From Caryophanales bacterium (GTDB taxonomy: Bacteria > Bacillota > Bacilli > Exiguobacteriales > Exiguobacteriaceae): a stretch of DNA of 6,540 nucleotides. The notes under the pieces were generated by a model. It was not told the origin of the DNA and did not search any database. It saw only the letters and a program-made list of their open reading frames with translations. A program made the position numbers and the translations under genes. Positions 1 through 5,698 of this stretch are shown here, one piece after another; positions within the stretch are counted from its first letter, which is position 1, and each line of letters opens with the position of its first letter. Location: the NCBI GenBank assembly GCA_902362975.1, contig CABIYO010000067.1, positions 1 to 6,540 of the forward strand, written 5' to 3'.

Positions 1-15
1 ATACTCTTTATACAT
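1..15 (-). CDS. Start of an unidentified gene leaving the window
   Basis: Only five codons are visible (M-Y-K-E-Y), read leftwards from an ATG at 15-13 to the window edge. The start is supported by a strong ribosome binding site, GGAGGTG at 27-21, with GGAGG about 7 nt from the ATG. Too little protein is present to name a family. It lies downstream of the HAD gene on the same strand, behind a long GC-rich hairpin, and its leader can fold over the ribosome binding site (see 14-73). A spurious start cannot be excluded. Confidence 0.5.
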
Positions 16-73
16 AGGGGCACCTCCAAAGTTATGGTTTCGTCACTTTAACTTTATCAGAGGTCGCCCCTAT
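14..73 (-). promoter_or_regulatory. Leader hairpin that covers a ribosome binding site
   Basis: On the minus strand the segment folds as a long hairpin. ATAGGGGC (73-66) pairs with GCCCCTAT (21-14); after a one-base bulge at 65, ACCTC (64-60) pairs with GAGGT (26-22); after a small internal loop, AAAGTT (55-50) pairs with AACTTT (33-28), leaving a 16-nt loop (49-34). The right arm contains most of the GGAGGTG ribosome binding site and runs into the ATG at 15-13. The fold would therefore block translation. It could be a riboswitch-like, thermosensing or protein-bound leader; I recognise no known class. The pairing is seen directly, the regulatory role is inferred. Confidence 0.5.
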
Positions 74-114
74 CTGTTTAGTCCCAAATGCGTGCATGAA
101 CCCATAAAATTGAC

Positions 115-156
115 AAGAGGCCCCCGTGAGCGAACAAGTCGCTCCGGGGGCCTCTT
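115..156 (-). terminator. Strong GC-rich terminator hairpin after the HAD gene
   Basis: The arms AAGAGGCCCCCG (115-126) and CGGGGGCCTCTT (145-156) pair perfectly. After a single bulged T (127) the pairing continues with GAGCGA/TCGCTC (128-133/139-144) around a 5-nt loop. This 18-bp helix lies 38 nt past the HAD stop. Neither side has a perfect U run (CTTTCTTA on plus, TCAATTTT on minus), so it may act in both directions or as an RNA 3' stabiliser. Confidence 0.7.
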
Positions 157-197
157 TCTTATGAATCTACTGGGTTATGTCCCAGCCTCTTTCTTAT
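150..197. repeat. 13-bp direct repeat with small hairpin at HAD 3' end
   Basis: GCCTCTTTCTTAT occurs at 150-162 and again at 185-197. The first copy is part of the terminator arm, the second covers the HAD stop codon. Between them CTGGG (170-174) and CCCAG (181-185) form a 5-bp hairpin with loop TTATGT. On the minus strand this reads AGGCTGGGACATAACCCAG, a wording I associate with dispersed intergenic repeats of Firmicutes; that association is from memory. Confidence 0.4.
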
Positions 198-826
198 CGG
201 TTGACCCACTCCACTAAATCGTGTGGAGATTGAATCACGTAATCTGCAAGTGCCCACTCTTCTTCATTACCGAACCCAAATCCTGTCAAGACGACGGGGA
301 AGCCATGAGCGCGAGCCGCCTCGACATCCGATTTACGATCGCCGACCATAATATAGTCCGCCTCTCCGTGTCGGACACGGTGCGCTGTCAGAATGTCTGC
401 CTTCTTCTCGCCTCTAACAGACTCTAAACATTCGGGTGCCGTCATATATTGACGAATTTGTTGCGTATCTAAAATCAAATTCATGTAATGAACACCACAG
501 TTACTCGCTGTCGTCAGCGTATGACCTTGCTCGTGAAGCGCCTCTAACATCTCACGAATTCCGTCAAATAAGACATTTTTCCCTTCCATCGTTTGCTCAA
601 GCGTCGTATGACGGAGTCTGCGAATGAGACGAATCTCCTCAAGCGTCGCTTCTGGGATGACATGCTCCCAAAACGCGTTACCTGCCAAGCCGTATCCTGA
701 ACGGACCGCCTCTTCACTCGGTTTCGGAAGATGAGGAAGTTCCTCTAGTGCTTCATGAATCGCCTTCGTCATCGGTCCGGTCGTATCTACTAACGTGCCA
801 TCGATATCAAATAAAATCACTGCCAT
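194..826 (-). CDS. HAD-superfamily phosphatase, phosphoglycolate phosphatase-like
   Basis: This 210-residue protein is a cytosolic haloacid dehalogenase-type phosphohydrolase. All four core motifs are visible: motif I DIDGT at 7-11 (nucleophile D7, acid/base D9), motif II around S108-N109, motif III lysine at K141/K142, and motif IV GDRKSD at 162-167 with metal ligands D163 and D167. The helical insert after motif I (about residues 15-85) is a C1-type cap, so a small phosphorylated metabolite is expected; resemblance is to Gph/PGMB-like members. The substrate cannot be read from sequence. The ATG at 826 has AGGAG at 840-836, spacing 9 nt. Because a terminator (904-935) lies upstream, it probably has its own promoter within 841-900, but none there is convincing. 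Length is normal for the family. Confidence 0.88.
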   Translation of the reverse strand: MAVILFDIDGTLVDTTGPMTKAIHEALEELPHLPKPSEEAVRSGYGLAGNAFWEHVIPEATLEEIRLIRRLRHTTLEQTMEGKNVLFDGIREMLEALHEQGHTLTTASNCGVHYMNLILDTQQIRQYMTAPECLESVRGEKKADILTAHRVRHGEADYIMVGDRKSDVEAARAHGFPVVLTGFGFGNEEEWALADYVIQSPHDLVEWVNR

Positions 827-903
827 TGGATTGATCTCCTCTCTTTTACTCTCTCCCTACCGTAGCAGAATGCCCGAAAATGCAAAAGAGAAAACGTTGT
901 GAC

Positions 904-935
904 AAAAAGCGACTGAACCGATTCGTCCAAGTCGC
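904..935 (-). terminator. Intrinsic terminator of the rhodanese gene
   Basis: On the minus strand GCGACT (935-930) pairs with AGTCGC (914-909). After a bulged T the inner GGAC/GTTC can pair with one G-U, leaving a 6-nt loop. TTTTTG follows at 908-903. It begins 6 nt after the rhodanese stop. Confidence 0.75.
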
Positions 936-940
936 ATCTA

Positions 941-1306
941 TTATCCACGCCAGAAGTTCATTCCACCCTTTACAGAATAGACGTCGGTATATCCGGCACT
1001 CTTCAGCATCGCTGCCGCGCGTTGGCTACGCATCCCGCTCTGACAGATAACATAGACAGGACGCTCTTTCTCTTTCGGATATTTCGCTTGAGCATTACCG
1101 AATCCGGATAACGGTACATTTTTCGCTTGCTTGATATGTCCCCCGTTGTATTCATGCGGCTCACGCACGTCCAACAATTGAATGTTCCGTTCTTCTGCGA
1201 TTCTCCGTTTTAAATCGTCTGTCGAGACTGTTTTTACATTGTTTCGACGACTCCACCAGAAATACACAAGTCCAATGACCACCGCCACAAAAAGAAAGTC
1301 CAACAT
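941..1306 (-). CDS. Membrane-anchored single-domain rhodanese (YqhL-like sulfurtransferase)
   Basis: The 121-residue protein starts with one membrane helix (about residues 2-18, ending WWSRR), followed by a single cytosolic rhodanese domain (about 25-120). The active-site loop C88-Q-S-G-M-R93-S has the persulfide-forming cysteine and the CxxxxR form of rhodaneses; LLDVREPHEY (44-53) and GHIKQAKNVP (56-65) are family hallmarks. Such proteins carry sulfane sulfur as a cysteine persulfide; the acceptor is unknown. It resembles Bacillus YqhL. I chose the ATG at 1306 because GGAGG at 1318-1314 sits 7 nt before it; a longer frame to 1330 would put that site inside the gene. Transcription is from the CstR-type promoter at 1342-1369, which predicts induction by persulfides or reactive sulfur species. 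Confidence 0.9.
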   Translation of the reverse strand: MLDFLFVAVVIGLVYFWWSRRNNVKTVSTDDLKRRIAEERNIQLLDVREPHEYNGGHIKQAKNVPLSGFGNAQAKYPKEKERPVYVICQSGMRSQRAAAMLKSAGYTDVYSVKGGMNFWRG

Positions 1307-1341
1307 ATTCACGCCTCCATTTATATTCAATTCTTATACTT

Positions 1342-1369
1342 ATTATACCCCCTGTGGTATTCAAGTCAA
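1342..1369 (-). promoter_or_regulatory. SigA-type promoter of the rhodanese gene
   Basis: On the minus strand TTGACT (1369-1364) and TATAAT (1347-1342) are separated by 16 nt, a near-consensus housekeeping promoter. Transcription would start near 1335, about 29 nt upstream of the start codon. Confidence 0.82.
1345..1360. promoter_or_regulatory. Probable CsoR/CstR-family operator
   Basis: ATACC-CCCTGT-GGTAT is an inverted repeat filling the spacer and overlapping the -10 of the rhodanese promoter. The ATACC..C-rich centre..GGTAT pattern is that of operators bound by the CsoR family (copper-sensing CsoR and persulfide-sensing CstR). Since the controlled gene is a rhodanese, the CstR branch fits better. 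The site is seen; the regulator, which is not in this window, is inferred. Confidence 0.7.
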
Positions 1370-1383
1370 TGAATGTGAATCCA

Positions 1384-1413
1384 CAAAAAACCACATGCGA
1401 TGCACATGTGGTT
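1384..1413 (-). terminator. Terminator of the msrAB-DUF2252-DUF5327 unit
   Basis: AACCACATG (minus 1413-1405) pairs with CATGTGGTT (1397-1389) across a 7-nt loop, followed by six T (1390-1385). The stem begins inside the last base of the DUF5327 stop codon. It also isolates the rhodanese promoter from the upstream unit. Confidence 0.85.
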
Positions 1414-1691
1414 CAAAAATCGAGCAATGAATCCGATTTCGGTTGTTCGTCTTCCTCCATCGGAATGCCGAGAAAGGCAGCCATCTGTCGATCAAGCGGC
1501 GGTTTTGTCTCGTTCGTAGATGTCGACGTTTGCGGCACACCGACCGCTTTCGCTTCTGACGTCTCATCTAGAAGTAATTCACAAAAGCCCATTAACTTTG
1601 CCAAATGACGCTTTTGCACTTCACCGGTTGATGACTCAATCTGTGTCATCACCTGACGCATTTGGGCGATGACTTGTTGTTCTGTAATCAT
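1413..1691 (-). CDS. DUF5327 (YwdI-like) small protein
   Basis: This 92-residue protein has no signal peptide or membrane segment. Residues 1-45 form a charged helical region (QVIAQMRQVM.., KRHLAKLMGFCELLLDE), then a low-complexity Ser/Thr/Pro linker (about 46-65), and a short acidic C-terminus containing AAFLGIPMEEDE. This layout matches the Bacillales YwdI family (DUF5327), whose function is unknown. The ATG at 1691 is preceded by AAGGA at 1708-1704, spacing 12 nt, which is long, so translation may be modest. The 62-nt gap after DUF2252 holds neither a convincing terminator nor a promoter, so it is probably the last gene of that transcript. The family name is from memory of the fold pattern. 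Confidence 0.7.
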   Translation of the reverse strand: MITEQQVIAQMRQVMTQIESSTGEVQKRHLAKLMGFCELLLDETSEAKAVGVPQTSTSTNETKPPLDRQMAAFLGIPMEEDEQPKSDSLLDF

Positions 1692-1753
1692 AGTCCGTAC
1701 ACATCCTTTACGCTTCCATTGTGCAGGATTTCATCCTCAATTCGCAAGTATCT

Positions 1754-3040
1754 TTAACGATTCCTTGACTCGACCCAATTTAAGAAGGCTTCATAGTCAA
1801 AACGAACTTGATTTGCATAAAAATCAGCCCATCTCGATAACTGTCGAATAAACAGGGACGGGGAGTCACCGATTGCCGCCGCGATTCGTTCGCTTGCCAT
1901 ATAATCGAGCACATTCGATGACGCATCGGCCCGTGCGTGAATCTTCGCCGTGATTTGCGCTTGCACTTTCAACGTCTCAATGAGCGACGTCTCATCTTTC
2001 ATATGTTTCGCTTTCACTTTCCGCTTATACGGAGAACGTTGTCTCACATAATATTCTTTATCGTCGATTGTCAAATAGCCGAGATACGGGTCACGACTGT
2101 GGACCATTACCCGTTGCGCGGCGACGACACGAGCGCCTTGATGCGACAATCCGTTTTCAAAAAGCGGATGTGTCGGAAGAAAGAGAGACGGGACGGCGGA
2201 TTGTGCTTGCTTCATCTCTAAAATAACATCTTCATCATGCTCTTCGTCGGCACCTTCAATCAAAATATAGTAGCGTTCTAAACCGATTGAAGCCGTTCCG
2301 CTTTGAAGTTTGATGGCGATATCTTTGATTTCGTAGTGATCGACGTGATGTCGATGTTGATCTGACAATGAAGACAGATAATCGTCCCATGCCGCTTCAA
2401 TTTTCTCCCGTACTTCTGAAGTGACGGGAAGCAAATCGTCACTCGACGAAAAGTAACGTTCCTCGTCCCGTACCTCCGTCCGTTCGGACATGAATTCATC
2501 TTTCTTCATCTCCGCTTTTTTAATGACTTTTTTGACCGCTTTACACGTGTTCTCTTTCGTGAATTGAATATGTTCACTCTGTCCAAGCGCATGTTTTTCA
2601 ATGGCTTTGGCATAGGACTCAGCAAACGCTTGAATGGCTGCCTTGCCGTCGAATCCTGACTCGGCGGTGAACAAATCGACAGAGACCGCCATCCGCAACA
2701 AATCAAACAGGTATGAACCGATATACGCCTCATCAAAGTCGTTCACGTCATAGATGATGGTACCGGCTCCGTCTTCGAACACACCGAAATTTTCAAAGTG
2801 TAAGTCGCCTTGAATGAACGTCGGATGATCGGGACCTGTGTCAAACGCGAGTGGCACTTTGGCAAAGTCGTAGTAGAACAAGTGTGAGCTACCTCGAAAG
2901 AACGAGAACGGACTCGAATTCATCTTCGCGTACTTCTCTTGCCTCGCCTCTTCCGAAAGCTGTCGAATCGACTGGTCGTAAAAATCAAGGACGGTCCCAA
3001 TCGTCTCGCATCGGATTTGTTGTTTGACGGCTGTGAACAT
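1754..3040 (-). CDS. DUF2252 family protein, kinase-like fold
   Basis: This 428-residue soluble protein belongs to DUF2252, a family with a remote relationship to aminoglycoside phosphotransferase/protein-kinase-like folds and no settled reaction. Key visible motifs are FFRGSSH (47-53), QGDLHFEN (77-84), which looks like a catalytic loop with D79 and N84, and YDVNDFDEA (97-105), with D98, D101 and D103 as likely metal ligands. Further conserved stretches are KLQSGTASIGLERYY (244-258), RDPYLG (316-321), YYVRQRSP (330-337) and AKIHARAD (365-372). Length is normal. The ATG at 3040 is chosen because GGGGAG at 3052-3047 is 6 nt upstream; a longer frame to 3100 would overlap msrAB by 47 nt. The ribosome binding site starts in the msrAB stop codon (TGAAGGGGAG), so the two are co-transcribed and perhaps translationally coupled. 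Confidence 0.85.
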   Translation of the reverse strand: MFTAVKQQIRCETIGTVLDFYDQSIRQLSEEARQEKYAKMNSSPFSFFRGSSHLFYYDFAKVPLAFDTGPDHPTFIQGDLHFENFGVFEDGAGTIIYDVNDFDEAYIGSYLFDLLRMAVSVDLFTAESGFDGKAAIQAFAESYAKAIEKHALGQSEHIQFTKENTCKAVKKVIKKAEMKKDEFMSERTEVRDEERYFSSSDDLLPVTSEVREKIEAAWDDYLSSLSDQHRHHVDHYEIKDIAIKLQSGTASIGLERYYILIEGADEEHDEDVILEMKQAQSAVPSLFLPTHPLFENGLSHQGARVVAAQRVMVHSRDPYLGYLTIDDKEYYVRQRSPYKRKVKAKHMKDETSLIETLKVQAQITAKIHARADASSNVLDYMASERIAAAIGDSPSLFIRQLSRWADFYANQVRFDYEAFLNWVESRNR

Positions 3041-3053
3041 ACGGCTCTCCCCT

Positions 3054-4004
3054 TCACTTGTTGAATAAGTGTTTATATTCCCCGTACCCCGCCTCTTCAA
3101 GCTCTTCTACAGGAATGAATCGGAGAGCGGCCGAGTTGATGCAATAGCGTAAGCCGCCAAGCTCTTTCGGACCGTCATCAAACACATGACCAAGGTGACT
3201 GTCCCCATGTTTTGAACGGACTTCTGTCCGTACCATGTGATGCGACGTGTCCATGTTCAAATCGACGAGCCTCTCCTCGATTGGACGTGAGAAGCTCGGC
3301 CATCCGCAATTCGATTGAAACTTATCGTGCGATGTAAAGAGTGGCGTCCCGTCGACGATATCCACGTACAGCCCTTCTCGTTCTTCATCCCAATATTCAT
3401 TTTGGAACGGTGGCTCTGTCCCGTTTTCTTGCGTCACTTTATACTGCATTGGTGTCAAGCGTTCACGAAGTGCTTGTTGTTGTTTGCGATCACTCCATGC
3501 CTCTTTGATGAACTTCGCGCGCCCTGAACCGACACGGTACATCTCATAACGGAACGGATTTTTTTTATAGTAGTCTTGATGATAATCTTCCGCTTCCCAG
3601 AACGTTTTCGCAGGACGGATATCGACTTCAATCGAGCGATCGAAGCGACCCGAATCTTCCACTTCCTGTTTCGAACGCTCTGCTGCAGCTCGTTGCTCTT
3701 CTGAATGATAGAAGATGGCTGGACGGTACGATTCACCGCGATCATTGAACTGCCCTCCTCCATCTGTTGGATCGATTTGACGCCAATAGATGCGTAACAA
3801 TTCCTCATACGAAATGACTTCTGGATCAAACGTGATTTCAACCGCCTCTAAATGTCCTGTCGTCTGCGAGCAGACTTGTTGATACGTCGGGTTGTCAACA
3901 TGTCCTCCTGTATATCCAGAAATGACACGCTCCACTCCCTCATATTTATGAAACGGTTTGACCATGCACCAGAAACAGCCTCCCGCAAATGTAGCTTTTG
4001 CCAT
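3054..4004 (-). CDS. msrAB: Bifunctional peptide methionine sulfoxide reductase MsrA/MsrB
   Basis: This 316-residue fusion repairs oxidised methionine. The MsrA domain (about 1-175, S-epimer) has GGCFWC at 8-13 with catalytic C10, and GYTGG (30-34) and [13 protein letters not shown] (78-90); the [10 protein letters not shown] form is that of Bacillus MsrA. The MsrB domain (about 185-305, R-epimer) has CGWPSF (233-238), [12 protein letters not shown] (264-275) and RYCINS (286-291) with catalytic C288. C233 lies 55 residues earlier and may be the resolving cysteine. The zinc-binding CxxC pairs of other MsrBs are absent, so this is the non-zinc type. No signal peptide, so it is cytosolic, reduced by thioredoxin. 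The ATG at 4004 is supported by GGAGGG at 4017-4012, spacing 7 nt; a longer frame to 4070 would run back through the upstream terminator. Confidence 0.96.
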   Translation of the reverse strand: MAKATFAGGCFWCMVKPFHKYEGVERVISGYTGGHVDNPTYQQVCSQTTGHLEAVEITFDPEVISYEELLRIYWRQIDPTDGGGQFNDRGESYRPAIFYHSEEQRAAAERSKQEVEDSGRFDRSIEVDIRPAKTFWEAEDYHQDYYKKNPFRYEMYRVGSGRAKFIKEAWSDRKQQQALRERLTPMQYKVTQENGTEPPFQNEYWDEEREGLYVDIVDGTPLFTSHDKFQSNCGWPSFSRPIEERLVDLNMDTSHHMVRTEVRSKHGDSHLGHVFDDGPKELGGLRYCINSAALRFIPVEELEEAGYGEYKHLFNK

Positions 4005-4026
4005 GATAAATCCCTCCTTACTTTGT

Positions 4027-4056
4027 AGTGTACCCAAAAATGTGGCAAGACAACAA
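4027..4056 (-). promoter_or_regulatory. Possible msrAB promoter
   Basis: Between the upstream terminator and msrAB, TTGTTG (4056-4051) and TACACT (4032-4027) are 18 nt apart. Matches are partial (3/6 and 4/6), but a promoter is required here because the terminator at 4055-4084 separates msrAB from the upstream gene. Confidence 0.35.
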
Positions 4057-4084
4057 AAAACGAGAACCACAAAATGTGTTCTCG
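4055..4084 (-). terminator. Terminator of the small membrane protein gene
   Basis: On the minus strand CGAGAA (4084-4079) plus CAC (4078-4076) pair with GTG (4070-4068) and TTCTCG (4066-4061), with a single bulge at 4067 and a 5-nt loop. TTTTTT follows (4060-4055). It starts 3 nt after the stop codon. Confidence 0.85.
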
Positions 4085-4086
4085 CT

Positions 4087-4269
4087 TCAATCCTCCTCCA
4101 CCTGATTCACATGACGCATCACCAAAAATAAGATGACTCCAACAATCGCAGCCCCTAATAGCGTCAACACCATGTTGTCTCGAGCCGATAAAGTATAAAA
4201 GATCGCCAATCCAATCAAAATGAGCGCAATCGGAATAAACGCTCGTTTAAAATGATCCCAGTAACGCAC
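4087..4269 (-). CDS. Small two-helix membrane protein, unknown function
   Basis: I do not recognise this 60-residue protein. It has a short basic N-terminus ([10 protein letters not shown]), a first membrane helix at about 11-28, a short polar turn (ARDN), a second helix at about 33-52, and an acidic tail (NQVEED). By the positive-inside rule both ends probably face the cytoplasm. The start codon is GTG at 4269-4267, which is well supported by AAGGAGG ending 7 nt upstream (GGAGG at 4281-4277). It is a single-gene transcript, with an extended -10 promoter at 4291-4299 and its own terminator. The inverted repeat at 4300-4326 suggests that it is regulated. Confidence 0.72.
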   Translation of the reverse strand: MRYWDHFKRAFIPIALILIGLAIFYTLSARDNMVLTLLGAAIVGVILFLVMRHVNQVEED

Positions 4270-4290
4270 GGACAGTCCTCCTTTTCTCTT

Positions 4291-4326
4291 ATCATACCAA
4301 ACTTTCGATTTTCTATAACGAAAGTT
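4291..4326 (-). promoter_or_regulatory. Extended -10 promoter with operator-like inverted repeat
   Basis: On the minus strand TGGTATGAT (4299-4291) is an extended -10 element; the -35 region is weak. Directly upstream, CGAAAGTT (4307-4300) and AACTTTCG (4326-4319) form a perfect 8-bp inverted repeat with an 11-nt A/T-rich centre. Its position over the -35 to spacer region is typical of a repressor or activator site. The regulator is unknown. Confidence 0.5.
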
Positions 4327-4351
4327 CTAAAAGATGAGGATGTCCTGAACC

Positions 4352-4396
4352 AATCCAAAAGGATTCCAAAACGATTTGCTTGATTAATCATTCAAG
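4352..4396. repeat. Two short inverted repeats in the divergent region
   Basis: AATCC-AAAA-GGATT (4352-4365) and CTTGA..TCAAG (4379-4396), the latter enclosing the palindrome TGATTAATCA (4381-4390), lie upstream of the cyclase promoter. They may be protein-binding sites. Nothing else is seen in 4327-4428. Confidence 0.3.
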
Positions 4397-4428
4397 AGAG
4401 CTTCTTTCCGCAAGCAGGTTGTTTCTGT

Positions 4429-4456
4429 TTGTTTCCACTTAGATGCTATATACTAT
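4429..4456 (+). promoter_or_regulatory. Probable promoter of the diguanylate cyclase gene
   Basis: TTGTTT (4429-4434) and TACTAT (4451-4456) are 16 nt apart; an overlapping TATACT (4449-4454) gives a shorter spacing. The A/T-rich block ends about 38 nt before the start codon. Confidence 0.45.
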
Positions 4457-4493
4457 AGCTAAATATTTCCATACACGATAAGGAGGAGCTTCG

Positions 4494-5570
4494 ATGCTCA
4501 CAATTATAAATGCGTTCTTGATTAACCTGTGTATCTTGTTCACGCTCTTCACGATTTCTTTTTTACCATTTCGAAACCGTCCTCGTCTGACACCACAGTC
4601 TCCTTTGAAAGGAAGGATTTTACTTGGGGTACAGACCGGATTGATTGCCATCCTCCTTTTAGCGAATGCCTTACCTCTTGAAGGTGTACTCATTGATTTA
4701 CGCACCATCCCAATCATACTGGCTGTCTTATTTGGTGGTTGGGTCAGTGGGACGGTTGCAGGTATCATCTATTTGATTGGTCGCGCGTTTGTCGTTTGGT
4801 ACACAAACGGCGCTATGATTGGTCTCTATTTAGCGTTTGCGACAATGTTCGTTCTCGTGGGATCAATCAGCATCCTTCGAAAACGCATGGATAATACTCG
4901 GCCTACTTTGCTCGTATTCACTACGATCAGTATTGCCATTTTTGGGGCAGCGCTTTATGCCGCGCTTCCACTAAACTTGTTCTACCCCGTCTTAATCGTC
5001 TACATGTTAATGTCTTACGCGGGAGCTTGCGCCGCCTATCGATTACTGCTCGAACTACGCCGTCACTTTGAGAACGTCCAACATCAACAGCAACTAGCGC
5101 GTACAGATGCGCTCACCGGGATTGCCAATCGGCGTCTCTTGAACGAAGCCATGGCCAAATTGACGGTCGAGGCAGAAGAATACGCATTGATTTTGGTCGA
5201 CATCGATCATTTCAAACGGGTGAATGATACATACGGTCACGACGTCGGAGATGATGTTTTGCGCGAGCTCGGTATGCTCCTTGTGAATGAGAGCAATGAG
5301 CGCCATTTGGTCGGTCGCTTCGGTGGCGAAGAATTTTTAATCATCATGCCCCATGCTAATCGAGAAGAAGTATCGCAGCTTGCTGAATCTATTCGAGAAA
5401 AGGTTTCAACGTTCCCGTTCGAGACGAGTGCCGGTACGCTCCACATCACTGTTTCGCTTGGAGCTTGCCATTCGAATGATATTGAAATCGACAGTGTGTT
5501 AAAACATGCAGATGAAGCGTTATATCACGCAAAAGAGTCCGGTCGGAATCGTTTCATCCTCGCCCCTTAA
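4494..5570 (+). CDS. Membrane diguanylate cyclase, 5TMR_LYT sensor plus GGDEF
   Basis: This 358-residue protein makes cyclic di-GMP from two GTP. The N-terminal half (about 1-182) is a multi-helix membrane sensor; the stretch 63-97 (EGVLIDLRTIPIILA, FGGWVSG, IGR) is the signature of the 5TMR_LYT domain found in LytS-type sensors. A short linker helix (183-203) leads to the GGDEF domain: TDALTGIANRR (204-214), VDIDHFKRVNDTYGHD (235-250) with metal ligands D236 and nucleotide-contacting N244, and active-site GGEEF at 277-281 (also an active form). The inhibitory I-site RxxD, expected at 268-271, reads N-E-R-H, so product inhibition is likely lost. No EAL domain is present. The ATG has AGGAGG at 4481-4486, spacing 7 nt. 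The ligand sensed is unknown. Confidence 0.93.
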   Translation: MLTIINAFLINLCILFTLFTISFLPFRNRPRLTPQSPLKGRILLGVQTGLIAILLLANALPLEGVLIDLRTIPIILAVLFGGWVSGTVAGIIYLIGRAFVVWYTNGAMIGLYLAFATMFVLVGSISILRKRMDNTRPTLLVFTTISIAIFGAALYAALPLNLFYPVLIVYMLMSYAGACAAYRLLLELRRHFENVQHQQQLARTDALTGIANRRLLNEAMAKLTVEAEEYALILVDIDHFKRVNDTYGHDVGDDVLRELGMLLVNESNERHLVGRFGGEEFLIIMPHANREEVSQLAESIREKVSTFPFETSAGTLHITVSLGACHSNDIEIDSVLKHADEALYHAKESGRNRFILAP

Positions 5571-5591
5571 TGTGTCAAACTCTTCACACTT

Positions 5592-5610
5592 AAGCGCGTT
5601 TTCTCGCTTT
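5592..5610 (+). terminator. Weak terminator candidate after the cyclase gene
   Basis: AAGCG (5592-5596) pairs with CGCTT (5605-5609) around an 8-nt loop, followed by TTACTTTCT. Just before it, TTAA-GTGT (5567-5575) and ACAC-TTAA (5586-5593) form an alternative hairpin. Neither is strong, so read-through into the next gene is possible. Confidence 0.3.
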
Positions 5611-5646
5611 ACTTTCTCGAAATGAATCGTTAAACTAGGCTAGACT

Positions 5647-5676
5647 TTGATTCAGATCGATACATCATGATTTATT
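5647..5676 (+). promoter_or_regulatory. Possible promoter of the 5699 membrane protein gene
   Basis: TTGATT (5647-5652) and TTTATT (5671-5676) are 18 nt apart, each matching consensus at four positions. The 5' leader would be very short, so the gene may instead depend on read-through from the cyclase. Confidence 0.25.
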
Positions 5677-5698
5677 CAGAAAAGGGGAAACATCGTTC

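Noticed and set aside
221..627. Two short plus-strand frames inside the HAD gene.
   Set aside because: They lie opposite well-conserved HAD motifs and have no ribosome binding sites.
1307..1330. An upstream in-frame ATG extending the rhodanese by eight residues.
   Set aside because: The GGAGG ribosome binding site would lie inside the gene; there is none before the upstream ATG.
1725..1737. AGGAT-TTC-ATCCT hairpin between DUF2252 and DUF5327 as a terminator.
   Set aside because: The stem is only 5 bp with a 3-nt loop and no T run follows on the minus strand.
3041..3100. An upstream in-frame start adding 20 residues to DUF2252.
   Set aside because: It would overlap msrAB, and the extension is not family-like, while a proper ribosome binding site precedes 3040.
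4005..4070. A 22-residue hydrophobic N-terminal extension of MsrAB resembling a signal peptide.
   Set aside because: The extension reads through the upstream terminator's loop and U run and the presumed promoter; a strong ribosome binding site precedes the ATG at 4004 and [13 protein letters not shown] is a normal MsrA start.
4439..4768. A 109-codon minus-strand frame opposite the cyclase start.
   Set aside because: It is antisense to a clear 5TMR_LYT-GGDEF gene and its promoter, with no supporting motif.
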